Source: AP-15 sp963777435 (GTDB lineage: Bacteria; Pseudomonadota; Alphaproteobacteria; ATCC43930; CGMCC-115725). From it: a stretch of 64,000 nucleotides of DNA. Both the position numbers and the translations under genes were made by a program. The stretch's first letter is position 1. The number at the start of each line of letters is the position of its first letter. A model generated the notes under the pieces. The model had not been told where the DNA came from. It was given only the letters and a program-made list of their open reading frames with translations, and searched no databases. The DNA is taken from NCBI GenBank assembly GCA_963777435.1, contig CAVZQT010000002.1, positions 496,001-560,000 of the forward strand, given 5' to 3'. This document shows positions 54,329 to 63,597 of this stretch, in pieces.

Positions 54329-55606
54329 CTAATCGGGCAACCCGAAAACCTCTTCCGGCTGATAGAGGCCGCGCACCGGGTGAAAGCCAAGCGACACCAG
54401 AGGTCGCGGGCAGATTTCGGCGAAAGCCGAGGATGTCAGCAACGGCCGCAGCAGCCGTTTGGTCAACCCCTCGATCCGCGAGGCGAGGTTAACCGCGGGT
54501 CCGATCACCGTGAAATCGAGCCGATCGGTAGAGCCAACATTGCCGTAAATAACTTCCCCCAAATGCAGTCCGACGCCAATCCGCAGTTCGGGCATGTCGC
54601 GTTCCATTCGCGACTTGTTCACCGTCGCAAGCCGCTCCAACCCCTCGGTCGCTGCTTCGAGCGCACGCAGGCTCGACGGCGCAAAATCCTCGTCATCTTC
54701 CGCAGGGAAGATCGCCAAAACGCCGTCGCCCATAAATTTCAGGATTTCGCCTTTTCTCTCCTGGACCGGCGAAGCGACTGCGTCGAAGTATTCGTCGAGC
54801 AATTCGATGACTTCATCGCCGGCCAGCCGGTCCGAAAGTCCGGTGAAGTTGCGCATGTCGGTCATCATGATAACGGCGCGCATCCGCTCCCCCTGGGCCC
54901 GGAAAATCTGCCCGTTGAGGATGCGCCGCCCCGCCTGCGGCCCGAGATAGGTATCCAATAAATTGGCGCTGATCCGGCGCACCGCGCGCGTATCGACGAT
55001 CGCCGCCAGGGCCGGGTTGATGTCTTCGAGCTTGGCAATCTCGGCGTCGCTGAATCCACCCGGCCGGTCGGTCCCCCACACCACGGTCGGAAAGCGGCGG
55101 AAGGTGCGGTTCAATGCCAGCGCGAAATAATCCGTGCCGCCGGCTTGGCGGATCTTTTCCAGCAGCGGAAACTCGGGGATCGGATGGTCGAGCCGGTAGC
55201 GCACCGGCGTACCCCGCTCGGACGTTTTGCGGATCGGGCTAAGCTTGTATTCGTCCGTCTCCTCGGAGCCATGCAGGATGCGATAATCCTCGATCACCTT
55301 GCGGTCGCGCCACCAGCGCGCGCCGACACCGCGGATTTGTGGATGAAGCGTGCCGATGTGCAGGCTCGCGCGCCACAGCGGGACGCCGTCGCCGACCAGC
55401 CGCCAGCATAGCTCGTCGAAAAGCTCGATCTCACTGTCGATTTGCGGGCCGTCGACGAGAAGCCAACGGTCGACCTCGCCACCCAGGATCGGAGCGCCGA
55501 GCCCGGTGTAGACGCCTTCGATCCGAAAGAATTCTTCGCCGCGTGTTTGCGGTAAGGGCTGCGTCGGCAGCACCAGGCTTTGATCGGCTGGCAGATTTGT
55601 ATCCAT
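54329..55606 (-). CDS. Class III adenylate/guanylate cyclase
   Basis: 425 residues. The C-terminal catalytic domain (about 235-415) has AVIMMTDMRNFTGLSDRL (metal-binding Asp), LDEYFDAVASPVQERKGEILKFMGDGVLAIFP (second Asp in MGDG), VGLHLGEVIYGNVGS and DFTVIGPAVNLASRIEGLTK, with Asn and Arg transition-state residues in NLASR. The N-terminal 220 residues are a soluble sensor-like domain (WWRDRKVIEDYRILHGS, PVRYRLDHPIPEFP) seen in other alphaproteobacterial cyclases but unnamed. Makes cAMP or cGMP. Divergent from the gamma-glutamyltransferase. Confidence 0.9.
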   Translation of the reverse strand: MDTNLPADQSLVLPTQPLPQTRGEEFFRIEGVYTGLGAPILGGEVDRWLLVDGPQIDSEIELFDELCWRLVGDGVPLWRASLHIGTLHPQIRGVGARWWRDRKVIEDYRILHGSEETDEYKLSPIRKTSERGTPVRYRLDHPIPEFPLLEKIRQAGGTDYFALALNRTFRRFPTVVWGTDRPGGFSDAEIAKLEDINPALAAIVDTRAVRRISANLLDTYLGPQAGRRILNGQIFRAQGERMRAVIMMTDMRNFTGLSDRLAGDEVIELLDEYFDAVASPVQERKGEILKFMGDGVLAIFPAEDDEDFAPSSLRALEAATEGLERLATVNKSRMERDMPELRIGVGLHLGEVIYGNVGSTDRLDFTVIGPAVNLASRIEGLTKRLLRPLLTSSAFAEICPRPLVSLGFHPVRGLYQPEEVFGLPD

Positions 55607-55757
55607 TTACACGTTGAGGGTACCGGAGCGGTGTGACGGTCGTGAACCACGAATTAAATAGGCGGCCTTGCGCTGTTTGCGACCGCGAGAGCTTTTCGTT
55701 CTTGACGAACGTAGTCTACCTTGGCGTGGCAACATAATGATTGGGCGGAGAACATCC

Positions 55758-57566
55758 ATGCCGGCCTTTACCACGCGACCCGAGATCCGCGGCACCTTTG
55801 GCGCCGTCGCCTCAACCCATTGGCTCGCTTCCGCGGTCGGCATGAGCATCCTTGAAAAGGGCGGCAACGCCTTTGATGCTGCAGCGGCCGCCGGTTTCAC
55901 ACTGCAGGTGGTCGAGCCGCATCTGAACGGCCCGCTCGGCGAGGCGCCGATCCTGGTGTGGAGCGCGGCGGCGCGTCACTGCCAGATGATCTGCGGGCAA
56001 GGCACAGCACCCGCCGCCGCGACGATCAGCCGCTTTCGGGAATTGGGGCTTGATCTGATCCCCGGCACCGGCCTGCTTGCTGCGGCGGTTCCGGCCGCTT
56101 TCGGCGCCTGGACGCGGCTGATGCGCGATTGGGGAACCATGCCGCTCGCCGAAATCCTGGCGCCGGCGATCGCTTACGCCGAAAACGGCTATCCGCTGGT
56201 CGAGCGCATCAACGCGACGATCTCGGTGATGAGCGAAATGTTCCGGCGCGAATGGCCGAGTTCAGCCGCGGTCTACCTGCCGCAGGGGCGGCCGCCCGTG
56301 CCGGGCCGTCTGTTTCGCAATCCGGCGCTGGCCGCCACTTATCGCCGCGTATTGTCCGAAGCCGGCGACGGCACCCGCGAAGGCCAGATCGAGCGCGCCA
56401 GCACCTCGTGGTACGAGGGGTTTGTCGCCGACGCGATCGACCGTTTCTGCCGCAACCAGAAAGTGCTCGACGCCTCGGGCCGCCGTCATGGCGGCCTGTT
56501 GACCGGTGACGACCTGGCGCGCTGGCGGGTCCCGGTCGAGACGCCGCTATCCATCGATTATCGCGGCTACACCGTGTGCAAGGGCGGCCCGTGGAGCCAA
56601 GGCCCGGTATTGCTGCAGACCTTGGCATTGCTCAAGGGGTTTGATCTCGACGGCCTCGACCCGCTCGGCCCCGACTTTGTCCACACCGTCGTTGAATGCC
56701 TAAAGCTTGCTCTCGCCGATCGCGAGGCATGGTACGGCGACCCCGATTTTGTCGATGTGCCGATGTCGACCCTGCTGTCGCCCGGCTATAACGATATGCG
56801 GCGGCGGCTGGTCGCCGAGCGCGCGTCGCTGGAATTACACCCAGGCCACCCCGACGGCCGCATGCCGCGGGTTCTGGTCGGCGGGCATGAGGCGGCGATC
56901 GCCGTTGCCGGAATTGGCGAGCCGACGATCGCGGGGATCGGCGAGCCGACGGTTAATCAACAGGGTCTGGTCGCCGGCGATACCTGCCATCTCGACGTGA
57001 TCGACCGGTGGGGCAACATGGTCTCGGCAACCCCGTCGGGCGGCTGGCTGCAAAGCTCGCCGGTCATTCCCGAACTTGGGTTTTGTCTGGGGACAAGGAT
57101 GCAGATGTTCTGGCTCGAAGAGGGCCTGCCCTCGAGCCTCGCGCCCGGCAAGCGCCCGCGCAGCACCTTGTCGCCGTCGATGGCCTTCAAGAACGGCGAG
57201 CCCTACATGGCTTTCGGGACGCCAGGCGGCGATCAGCAGGACCAATGGTCGGCACTGATGCTGGTTCATCATGTCGATCACGGCATGAATTTGCAGGAAG
57301 CGATCGACTGCCCGGCCTTTCACACCGAGCACCAACCGAGTTCGTTCTATCCGCGCGCCGCCCGGCCGGGTGTGGTGGCGATCGAAGGCCGCTTTCCCGA
57401 AGCAACGCGCTCCGCCTTAGCCGAGCGCGGGCACCAGCTGGTTGTCGGCGGCCCGTGGTCGGAGGGCCGCCTTTCCGGCTGTGCCCGAGAACTGACCGAA
57501 GAAGGCACGATCATCAAGGCCGCGGCCAACCCGCGCGGCATGCAGGGCTACGCCATCGGCCGCTGA
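55758..57566 (+). CDS. ggt: Gamma-glutamyltransferase family protein
   Basis: 602-residue N-terminal nucleophile (Ntn) hydrolase proenzyme. GGNAFDAAAAAGFTLQVVEPHLNGPLGEAPILVW near residue 35 is the family start; the processing site is at GDTCHLDVIDRWGNMVSATPS near 410, where the Thr of DTCH is the expected nucleophile (canonical TTH, so the second Thr is Cys here). GKRPRSTLSPSMAFKNGEPYMAFGTPGGDQQDQW near 470 is the substrate-binding part. ATG 55758 has GGAG seven bases before. No signal peptide at this start, so cytoplasmic or a non-glutathione substrate is possible. Confidence 0.88.
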   Translation: MPAFTTRPEIRGTFGAVASTHWLASAVGMSILEKGGNAFDAAAAAGFTLQVVEPHLNGPLGEAPILVWSAAARHCQMICGQGTAPAAATISRFRELGLDLIPGTGLLAAAVPAAFGAWTRLMRDWGTMPLAEILAPAIAYAENGYPLVERINATISVMSEMFRREWPSSAAVYLPQGRPPVPGRLFRNPALAATYRRVLSEAGDGTREGQIERASTSWYEGFVADAIDRFCRNQKVLDASGRRHGGLLTGDDLARWRVPVETPLSIDYRGYTVCKGGPWSQGPVLLQTLALLKGFDLDGLDPLGPDFVHTVVECLKLALADREAWYGDPDFVDVPMSTLLSPGYNDMRRRLVAERASLELHPGHPDGRMPRVLVGGHEAAIAVAGIGEPTIAGIGEPTVNQQGLVAGDTCHLDVIDRWGNMVSATPSGGWLQSSPVIPELGFCLGTRMQMFWLEEGLPSSLAPGKRPRSTLSPSMAFKNGEPYMAFGTPGGDQQDQWSALMLVHHVDHGMNLQEAIDCPAFHTEHQPSSFYPRAARPGVVAIEGRFPEATRSALAERGHQLVVGGPWSEGRLSGCARELTEEGTIIKAAANPRGMQGYAIGR

Positions 57567-57708
57567 TCAACGGGGAATTTTCGGTTTAGCGGCGGGCTTC
57601 CAGGCGAGGTGTTCTTAGTAGACCAACATCGTCACCTGCGACGGTCCTCGGGCGAACCCGCAAGCGCAAGCTGTGCGTTCATTATCCCGGCGTACGGATG
57701 ACGGTGAG

Positions 57709-58341
57709 ATGTTGCTGGTAAGTTCGAAATTGGCCCGATGTCTCCGGATGGCGGCGGCAACGGCTCTGTTGCCGCCGCGACCGGTGCTGGCGACGGGCGG
57801 GGTTGAAGCTTTACTGCACGAAACCCGCTGGGGCGAAACTTCGGACGCGCTGGTCCATCAATTCGGGGCGGCGGCGACGCGGCTGCCGCAACCGCTCGAT
57901 TTCGGCGACAGCTATGTCGATGTCGTGCTCCGCGACGACACGCTCGGCGGGGTGCCGGTCGTGGTCTTTTTCCAGATGGACAAGGCGACGCACGGCCTGA
58001 AGCGCATTCAGCTGGAGCCGATGGGCCATCAGATCAATCCTCCGGCGTTTCGCGCGATCGCCTCGGCCTTGCACCGCGAATACGGTCAGCCCAATCAGAC
58101 TTGCGCTACACCGCCGATACCCTCGGCGGGATATCAATCAGCGGTCGAGCAGCGATGGCGGCGAGACGATGCGACGATCAGCGTGATCTTTCGCGACACC
58201 ACATTGCAGGCGTTCGAAGGCTGCGTTTACGGTCCCGCGAGCGGCTGGTGCGGGCTTCACGGCCAGATTCTGGTCCGCTTCTCAGCGGCCTCGGCTGCCG
58301 CCGGCGCCTGCCTCGCGACAACGCATTCGGGTACCGGTTAG
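57709..58341 (+). CDS. Putative secreted protein of unknown function
   Basis: 210 residues from the ATG at 57709. The N-terminus (MLLVSSKLARCLRMAAATALLPPRPVLAT) looks like a signal peptide cleaved near ALA-T. The mature part (ALVHQFGAAATRLPQPLDFGDSYVDVVLRDDTLGGVPVVVFFQMD) resembles small exported beta proteins with two or more Cys (TCATPP, GCVYGP, WCGLHG). No family recognised. It overlaps the end of an opposing secreted-protein gene by 4 bases. Confidence 0.5.
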   Translation: MLLVSSKLARCLRMAAATALLPPRPVLATGGVEALLHETRWGETSDALVHQFGAAATRLPQPLDFGDSYVDVVLRDDTLGGVPVVVFFQMDKATHGLKRIQLEPMGHQINPPAFRAIASALHREYGQPNQTCATPPIPSAGYQSAVEQRWRRDDATISVIFRDTTLQAFEGCVYGPASGWCGLHGQILVRFSAASAAAGACLATTHSGTG

Positions 58342-58706
58342 GGCGCGCAGGAGAGATTGGTGCCGGCGACGAACGCTGCCGAACCTGTGGCCCCCGGCGG
58401 CGGGCAGATCAGCCAAGCCGGCGCCGAGTTCGACCCCGCGGCGCCCGAAACGGCCGGACCTGAACCGCCGCTACGCGAACTCGCGGTCCCGGCAGATGCC
58501 GAGCCGGCACTGGACCTGCCGGCCGCAGACAGAATCGCCCCCGATCCGGATTGGGAGGTTGCGGTCGTGGCGGCAGTCTGAGCCGCCGCTGGGGTCGCCG
58601 AAATCGCCAAAAGCAGCAGCGCCATTGACGCGGCGACGGATCGGATATGGGCAGCGAAATTCGCCGGGGCTGACCGCGGCGGAGCAGAGGTGTAATATTG
58701 GGGCAT
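58338..58706 (-). CDS. Short secreted Ser/Ala/Gly-rich protein of unknown function
   Basis: 122 residues. A signal peptide is evident: HIRSVAASMALLLLAISATPAAAQ, cleavage after AAA. The mature part is low-complexity Ser/Gly/Ala/Thr, with two Cys near the end (LICPPPG, NLSCAP). The likely start codon overlaps the pdxJ start by two bases (CATG), and no strong ribosome site is seen, so a shorter start at MALLLL is possible. Function unknown. Confidence 0.45.
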   Translation of the reverse strand: MPQYYTSAPPRSAPANFAAHIRSVAASMALLLLAISATPAAAQTAATTATSQSGSGAILSAAGRSSAGSASAGTASSRSGGSGPAVSGAAGSNSAPAWLICPPPGATGSAAFVAGTNLSCAP

Positions 58707-59454
58707 GGCGAGACTCAGCTTAAACCTCAACAAGATCGCGCTGTTGCGCAATTCGCGGCGGACCGGGGTGCCCGATGTCCTGCGCTTTGGCCGCATTGCG
58801 CACGATGCCGGGGCCGACGGGTTGACCATGCACCCGCGTCCCGACGAGCGCCACATCCGCCGCGACGACGTGCTCGGCATCGCCAAAATGATGGAGCCGT
58901 GGCGGCCGAGGTTCGAGCTGAACATCGAAGGTTATCCCGACGAACGCCTGCTCGACCTAGCGCGCGAGGTCAGGCCGGAGCAATGCACATTGGTGCCGGA
59001 TATGCCCGGAGTTCTGACCTCGGAAGAGGGGTGGAAGCTCGATCCCGACGAACGCGCTGTTGTTATGCCGGCGCTCGCCGCGCTGAAGCATATCGGCGCG
59101 CGCGTGATCCTGTTTGTCGATCCCGATCCGGGCGTTGTCGAGCGGGTGCGCGACACCGGCGCTGACGGCATCGAGATCTACACCGGCGGCTATGCCGCAG
59201 GGTTTCGCGCGGGTGCGCCCGAGGCATTGTGCCAGGCCTGCGCCGCCACCGCGCGACATGCCGAAGAATTGGGTCTCGTCGTCAATATCGGCCACGATCT
59301 GAACCTGGATAATCTACCGCCGCTGGTCGCGGCGATGCCGGGCATTGCCGAGGCTTCGATTGGGCATGAATTGACCGCGGACGCGCTGGTCATGGGTTTT
59401 GCCGCGGCGGTGCGCGCCTATCGGCAGGCGCTCAACGGCGGCGGCTGCGACTGA
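58705..59454 (+). CDS. pdxJ: Pyridoxine 5'-phosphate synthase PdxJ
   Basis: Condenses aminoacetone phosphate with deoxyxylulose phosphate to make pyridoxine phosphate (vitamin B6). LSLNLNKIALLRNSR at the start, GADGLTMHPRPDERHIRRDDV near residue 31, FELNIEGYPDERLL near 70, CTLVPDMPGVLTSEEGW near 95, VILFVDPDP near 133 and LVVNIGHDLNLDNLP near 193 are all family motifs, including the catalytic His and Glu. 249 residues, normal. AGAGG lies upstream of the ATG. Divergent from a secreted-protein gene whose start it overlaps. Confidence 0.95.
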   Translation: MARLSLNLNKIALLRNSRRTGVPDVLRFGRIAHDAGADGLTMHPRPDERHIRRDDVLGIAKMMEPWRPRFELNIEGYPDERLLDLAREVRPEQCTLVPDMPGVLTSEEGWKLDPDERAVVMPALAALKHIGARVILFVDPDPGVVERVRDTGADGIEIYTGGYAAGFRAGAPEALCQACAATARHAEELGLVVNIGHDLNLDNLPPLVAAMPGIAEASIGHELTADALVMGFAAAVRAYRQALNGGGCD

Positions 59455-59593
59455 CCGTCCGGGTTGCCACGAACGGAACACTCGCGAACGTCGGGTTTGA
59501 CCACGTGTTATGGTATAAAGCGATGGGGGTAAGACCAACCGGGATGGCCGACAGGGGCGGCCGACCCTCCGGGGCGTCAGGGTATCCGCGGCC

Positions 59594-60082
59594 ATGAGAT
59601 ATGTCACACGAGTGCTGCAACCCGGCGAAACGATCGTCCACGATGCGGGATTGCATTGGGTCATCTTTACCCGTGCGATCATCGCGGCAATCATCTGCCT
59701 GATCCTGGTGGTCTCGGCGATGTACAGCGCGGGGAATCAGACCCAGTATCTGAGCCTCGCATTGTGGATCGCCGCCGGGATTTTTGGTCTGTTCGCGCTC
59801 TCAACCGCGATCGGGGCGCTGATACGCCGGCTCAGCACCGAATTCGCCGTGACTGATCACCGCGTCATCTACAAGACCGGGTTGTTGGGGCGGCACACGC
59901 TCGAGATGAACCGCTCCAAGGTCGAGAGCGTCGACGTCGATCAGTCGATCCCGGGCCGCTTACTAAATTACGGCACGGTTGTCGTCCGCGGCACCGGCGG
60001 CAGCCTCGAACCGATCCGCTATGTCACCGATCCGTTGCGGTTCCGCAGCTACATCACCACCGGTGATCTTGCCCGGGCTTAG
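59594..60082 (+). CDS. PH-domain (bPH2/YdbS-type) membrane protein
   Basis: 162 residues. MRYVTRVLQPGETIVHDAGLHW at the N-terminus, two membrane helices (IFTRAIIAAIICLILVVSAMY and LALWIAAGIFGLFALSTAIGAL), then the bacterial PH-like domain: TEFAVTDHRVIYKTGLLGRHTLEMNRSKVESVDVDQSIPGRLLNYGTVVVRGTGG, the hallmark of the DUF304/bPH2 family. Role unclear; the domain is membrane-associated. 138 bases before tatB. Confidence 0.88.
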   Translation: MRYVTRVLQPGETIVHDAGLHWVIFTRAIIAAIICLILVVSAMYSAGNQTQYLSLALWIAAGIFGLFALSTAIGALIRRLSTEFAVTDHRVIYKTGLLGRHTLEMNRSKVESVDVDQSIPGRLLNYGTVVVRGTGGSLEPIRYVTDPLRFRSYITTGDLARA

Positions 60083-60220
60083 AGCCTACCCTGATCGGCG
60101 CGCATTCATGACAACCTTTCCGCAGGAGGCGGCGTTGCCGGGGTGCGGCCTTTCTGACTTGATCTCGCCAATGCTGGGGAGCCTATATAATGGTCGTGTT
60201 GCGGAGCGGAACCGGGTTTG

Positions 60221-60787
60221 ATGCTGTTTGATCTCGGCTGGTCGGAGATCCTGCTGATCGGGACGGTAGCGCTCGTCTTTATCGGGCCCAAGGATCTGCC
60301 CAAGGCAATGCGGGTCGCGGGATTTTGGGTGCGCAAGGCGCGTACTTTGTCGCGCGAATTCCAAAACAGCATCGACCAGATGATCCGCGAGGCCGAACTC
60401 GACGAAATGCGGCAACAATTAAAGAAGGCCGCCGAACTCGACCTGAACAAGGAATTTCATAACACGATCGATCCGACCGGAAGCCTCCGCGAAAGCCTGA
60501 CCCCGCCCAAACTCCCCGATTTTTCGGCGACGGTCCCGGTTAACGAGCCGGCTGCCGGCACCAGCAACGAAACTTTGGCGAGCTCTTCGCTGACCGCCGA
60601 GCTGCCGCCGCCGAGCGCCAAGACGACCGATTTCCACTCGGATTTGACGATGATGGAGCCGGTGCCGATGGTGGCCGGCCCCGAATCCGAGCCGGACGAG
60701 CCTCCCCCCGAGGCCAAGCCGATGCCGCCGCCGCCGCCCGTGCCAGCCGAGCACGGCGATCACGGCTTCGCGCCGCCCAAACCGTAA
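60221..60787 (+). CDS. tatB: Sec-independent translocase subunit TatB
   Basis: Helps TatC recognise twin-arginine signal peptides. MLFDLGWSEILLIGTVALVFIGPKDLPKAMRVAGFWVRKARTLSREFQNSID is the TatB membrane helix, FGPKxLP-like hinge and amphipathic helix. The tail after residue 80 is acidic and Pro-rich, ending PPPPPVPAEHGDHGFAPPKP. 188 residues is within range. ATG 60221 is preferred over an in-frame TTG just before it. No tatA is found upstream in the usual place. tatC begins 9 bases after its stop. Confidence 0.93.
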   Translation: MLFDLGWSEILLIGTVALVFIGPKDLPKAMRVAGFWVRKARTLSREFQNSIDQMIREAELDEMRQQLKKAAELDLNKEFHNTIDPTGSLRESLTPPKLPDFSATVPVNEPAAGTSNETLASSSLTAELPPPSAKTTDFHSDLTMMEPVPMVAGPESEPDEPPPEAKPMPPPPPVPAEHGDHGFAPPKP

Positions 60788-60795
60788 GCCGGACA

Positions 60796-61629
60796 GTGAG
60801 CGACGACGACCGCGAGGCCGAACTCGAAGCCGGCCGGATGCCGCTTCTCGATCATTTGATCGAACTGCGCAACCGGCTGATGTGGTCGATCGGCGCGCTC
60901 ATGGTGGCGTTTCTGGTCTGCTACCAGTTCAAGGTCCGCATATACGGTTTTCTGGTGCATCCGCTGGCGGTGATCTTTGAAGGCCAGACGGGCCGCCATC
61001 TGATTTACACCAGCCTGACCGAGGCGTTTTTTACCTACGTCAAGGTCTCGTTCTGGGCGGCGTTGTGCATTTCTTTCCCGATTATCGCCGCGCAAATCTG
61101 GAAGTTTGTCGCCCCGGGCCTGTACAAAAATGAAAAGCGTGCGTTTTTTCCTTATTTGTTCGCGACGCCGGTGCTTTTCTTAATGGGAGCGTCGCTCGCC
61201 TACTTTGTCGTTATTCCCTACGCCTGGCGCTTCTTTGTCAGCTTTAAGTCGCCAGGCGGACCGGGCACCTTGCCGATCGTGCTCGAAGCCAAGGTCAACG
61301 AGTATTTGTCGCTCGTGATGACCCTGCTATTCGCGTTCGGGGTGGCATTTCAATTGCCGGTGCTGCTGACCTTGATGGCGCGCGCCGGGCTAGTCACAGC
61401 CGCCGGGCTCGCGTCAAAGCGCCGCTATGCCGTCGTAATCATGTTTGTCGTCGCCGCGGTGCTGACGCCGCCGGACATCATCAGCCAGACCAGCCTCGCC
61501 ATTCCGCTGATCGTCCTGTTCGAGCTGTCAATCATCTCCTGTCGCCTGGTCGAAAGAGCGCGCGCCAAGCGCGAGGCCGAAGAGGAGGCCGAACTCGCTG
61601 GCAAAGGCACCCCCGCCGCCGGTCAGTGA
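60796..61629 (+). CDS. tatC: Sec-independent translocase subunit TatC
   Basis: Core of the twin-arginine export system. MPLLDHLIELRNRLMWSIGAL is the conserved N-terminal start (LLDHLxELRxR); PLAVIFEGQTGRHLIYTSLTEAFFTYVKVSFW, FPIIAAQIWKFVAPGLYKNEKRAFFPY and FPVLLTLMARAGLVTAAGLASKRRYAVVIMFVVAAVLTPPDIISQTSLAIPLIVLFE-type helices are present. Six membrane segments, 277 residues with an acidic tail. GTG start; GGAC upstream is weak but tatB overlap supports coupling. serS, often next, is not here. Confidence 0.95.
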   Translation: MSDDDREAELEAGRMPLLDHLIELRNRLMWSIGALMVAFLVCYQFKVRIYGFLVHPLAVIFEGQTGRHLIYTSLTEAFFTYVKVSFWAALCISFPIIAAQIWKFVAPGLYKNEKRAFFPYLFATPVLFLMGASLAYFVVIPYAWRFFVSFKSPGGPGTLPIVLEAKVNEYLSLVMTLLFAFGVAFQLPVLLTLMARAGLVTAAGLASKRRYAVVIMFVVAAVLTPPDIISQTSLAIPLIVLFELSIISCRLVERARAKREAEEEAELAGKGTPAAGQ

Positions 61630-61820
61630 CCTGCATCCGGTTCCCCATTGCCGTGCGGTTGTCCAACCCATAGTCGCCGCTCCCGTGATGTGGAAGCTCA
61701 TCCAAGATGATCTTGCGCCCTTAGAGCGCGCCTGCCGCGAAGAGCTGGCGAGACAACTACCGGGCGAACAGTAGTTCTTCTTGGGTCGCGAATAGCTCGC
61801 TCGGGCAGGGCGGGCGACGC

Positions 61821-62545
61821 TTAAACCACACCGCGGGTGCGGAGGTCGGCGATGGCGCCGGCGTCGTAGCCGAGATCCGCGAGCACAGCTTCGGTGTGCT
61901 GGCCCTGGTCGGGGGTCGGGCGCAATTCGTTGGGCTGCGGATAGGCGCTCAGATGGATCGGCTGGCCGACCATCTTTTGCGGGCCGAGTTTGGGATTGTT
62001 GACCGGCTTGGCGATGCCGAGGTGCTGCACCTGCGGATCGGCAAAGGTCTGGTCGATTGTATTGATCGGGCCGCACGGCACCCCGGCCTTGCTCAATAGC
62101 TCGACCCAATAGGCGTTCGGGTGGCGGCGCATGATTTCGTTCAAATGGGCGATCAGCGCCGGACGATTTTTGGCGCGTGCGACGACCGTCGCAAAATCAG
62201 GGCTTTCCAACAGGTCCCGCGCGCCCGCCGCCTCGCAAAACCGCCGCCACAAATTGTCGCCCGAGGCGGCGATGTTGATGAAGCCGTCGGCGGTCTCGAA
62301 CATGCCGGTGCCGGGCGAGGTCGGGTGGAAATTGCCCTCTTGTCCCGCGACCTCGCCCTTCATCAAATAGCGCGCCGCCTGGAAGTCGAGCATGTAGATC
62401 TGGGCTTCGAGCAGGGAAGTCTGCACCCACTGGCCCTCGCCGGTGCGCTCGCGCGCCAGCAACGCCAGCACGATCCCGTAGGACAGCAACAGCCCGGCCG
62501 AAGTGTCGTTGATCGCGATGCCGACCCGCACCGGCCCCCTATGTT
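61821..62545 (-). pseudogene. CaiB/BaiF CoA transferase, N-terminally truncated
   Basis: Only about the last 240 residues of a family III CoA transferase remain: RVGIAINDTSAGLLLSYGIVLALLARERTGEGQWVQTSLLEAQ, FINIAASGDNLWRRFCEAAG and PCGPINTIDQTFADPQVQHLG are its C-terminal two-thirds, ending at 61821. Upstream of about 62545 the similarity stops abruptly at the promoter side of the next gene, so the first 160 residues with the catalytic Asp are missing. Either decayed or cut by a rearrangement or assembly join. Divergent from the flavin oxidoreductase. Confidence 0.75.
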
Positions 62546-62608
62546 CCGCATGCGGTAATCGGCTTCCTCTGATATCCTTCCTCGGACCGAACACTCCGGG
62601 AGGGCGCC

Positions 62609-63523
62609 ATGACAGTCCAGTTCTCGACCCGCTGCCCCAATTCCGACTACCTCGGGTTCGAGACGTCGCCCGAGGCAATTTTCGCGGCCGCGAAAAAGGC
62701 GGAGGAGGTCGGGTTCGACGCCATCCTGGTCAACGACCACATCATCGTCGACAGTTCCTCCCGTGCCGCACCGTGGACCAATGTCTACGATCCGTTTGTC
62801 ACGATGTCGTTTATCGCCGCCCACACGACCCGCATCTGCGTCGGTGTTTCGGTGCTGATCATGCCGTACCGCAACCCGATCGCGACCGCCAAGAGCTTGG
62901 CGACGATCGACCGGATGTCCGGCGGGCGACTGATCGCCGGTGTCGGCGTCGGCTGGAACGAGGCCGAATATACCGCACTCGGCGTGCCGTTCCACGAGCG
63001 CGGCGCGCGCACCACCGAATATCTGCGCCTTTGGCAGGCCTGCTGGGCGCCGGGCAAGGTCTCGTTCGCCGGCAAGTTCTTTTCGTTCTCCGACATGCAC
63101 TTCAATCCGAAACCGGTGCAGCAGCCGCATCCGCCGATTTGGATTGGCGGCGCCAGTGACGCGGCGCTGCGCCGCGCGGCGCGGTTCGCCGCGCTGTGGC
63201 AGCCGACCCCGCTGCCGCTTGCCGAGCTGCTCGAGCGTCAGGCCGCGTTGCGCCGGGCGTGCGACCAAATCGGGCGCGCACCGATCCCGACGCGCATGAG
63301 CTTCCGCGTCGAGTTCAGCACGATCACCGGCAATGCGCCGTCGGGCGGCAAGCGACCGATAGGGCACGGCACGCCGGCCGAAGTCGCCGGCGACCTGTTA
63401 AATTACCGTGAAAAAGCCGGTCTCGATGCCTTTCAGATCAATTTCCATGGTAACCGCGACCTCGATCAGCTTCTCCAATCGATGGAGTGCTTTATGCGGG
63501 ACGTCGCCCCGATCGTGTCCTAA
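62609..63523 (+). CDS. LLM-class flavin/F420-dependent oxidoreductase
   Basis: 304-residue luciferase-like monooxygenase fold. EAIFAAAKKAEEVGFDAILVNDHIIV near residue 22, VSVLIMPYRNPIATAKSLATIDRMSGGRLIAGVGVGWNEAEYTALG near 85 and PPIWIGGASDAALRRAARFAALWQP near 165 are the family segments. The arrangement resembles the TIGR03619-type proteins (FMN or F420 cofactor), common in oxidoreductases of unknown substrate. GGGAGG lies before the ATG. Divergent from the truncated CoA transferase. Confidence 0.88.
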   Translation: MTVQFSTRCPNSDYLGFETSPEAIFAAAKKAEEVGFDAILVNDHIIVDSSSRAAPWTNVYDPFVTMSFIAAHTTRICVGVSVLIMPYRNPIATAKSLATIDRMSGGRLIAGVGVGWNEAEYTALGVPFHERGARTTEYLRLWQACWAPGKVSFAGKFFSFSDMHFNPKPVQQPHPPIWIGGASDAALRRAARFAALWQPTPLPLAELLERQAALRRACDQIGRAPIPTRMSFRVEFSTITGNAPSGGKRPIGHGTPAEVAGDLLNYREKAGLDAFQINFHGNRDLDQLLQSMECFMRDVAPIVS

Positions 63524-63597
63524 GCGAATTAGCTCAGACAACTGATCTTCGACCAGCGCGCGAGGGTCCCGTTTTGGTCTCGGGCGGCGCCCTGGTA

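Noticed and set aside
58357..58581. Plus-strand frame antisense to the short secreted protein
   Set aside because: Acidic Pro/Ala-rich sequence without motif; the minus strand has a clear signal peptide instead.
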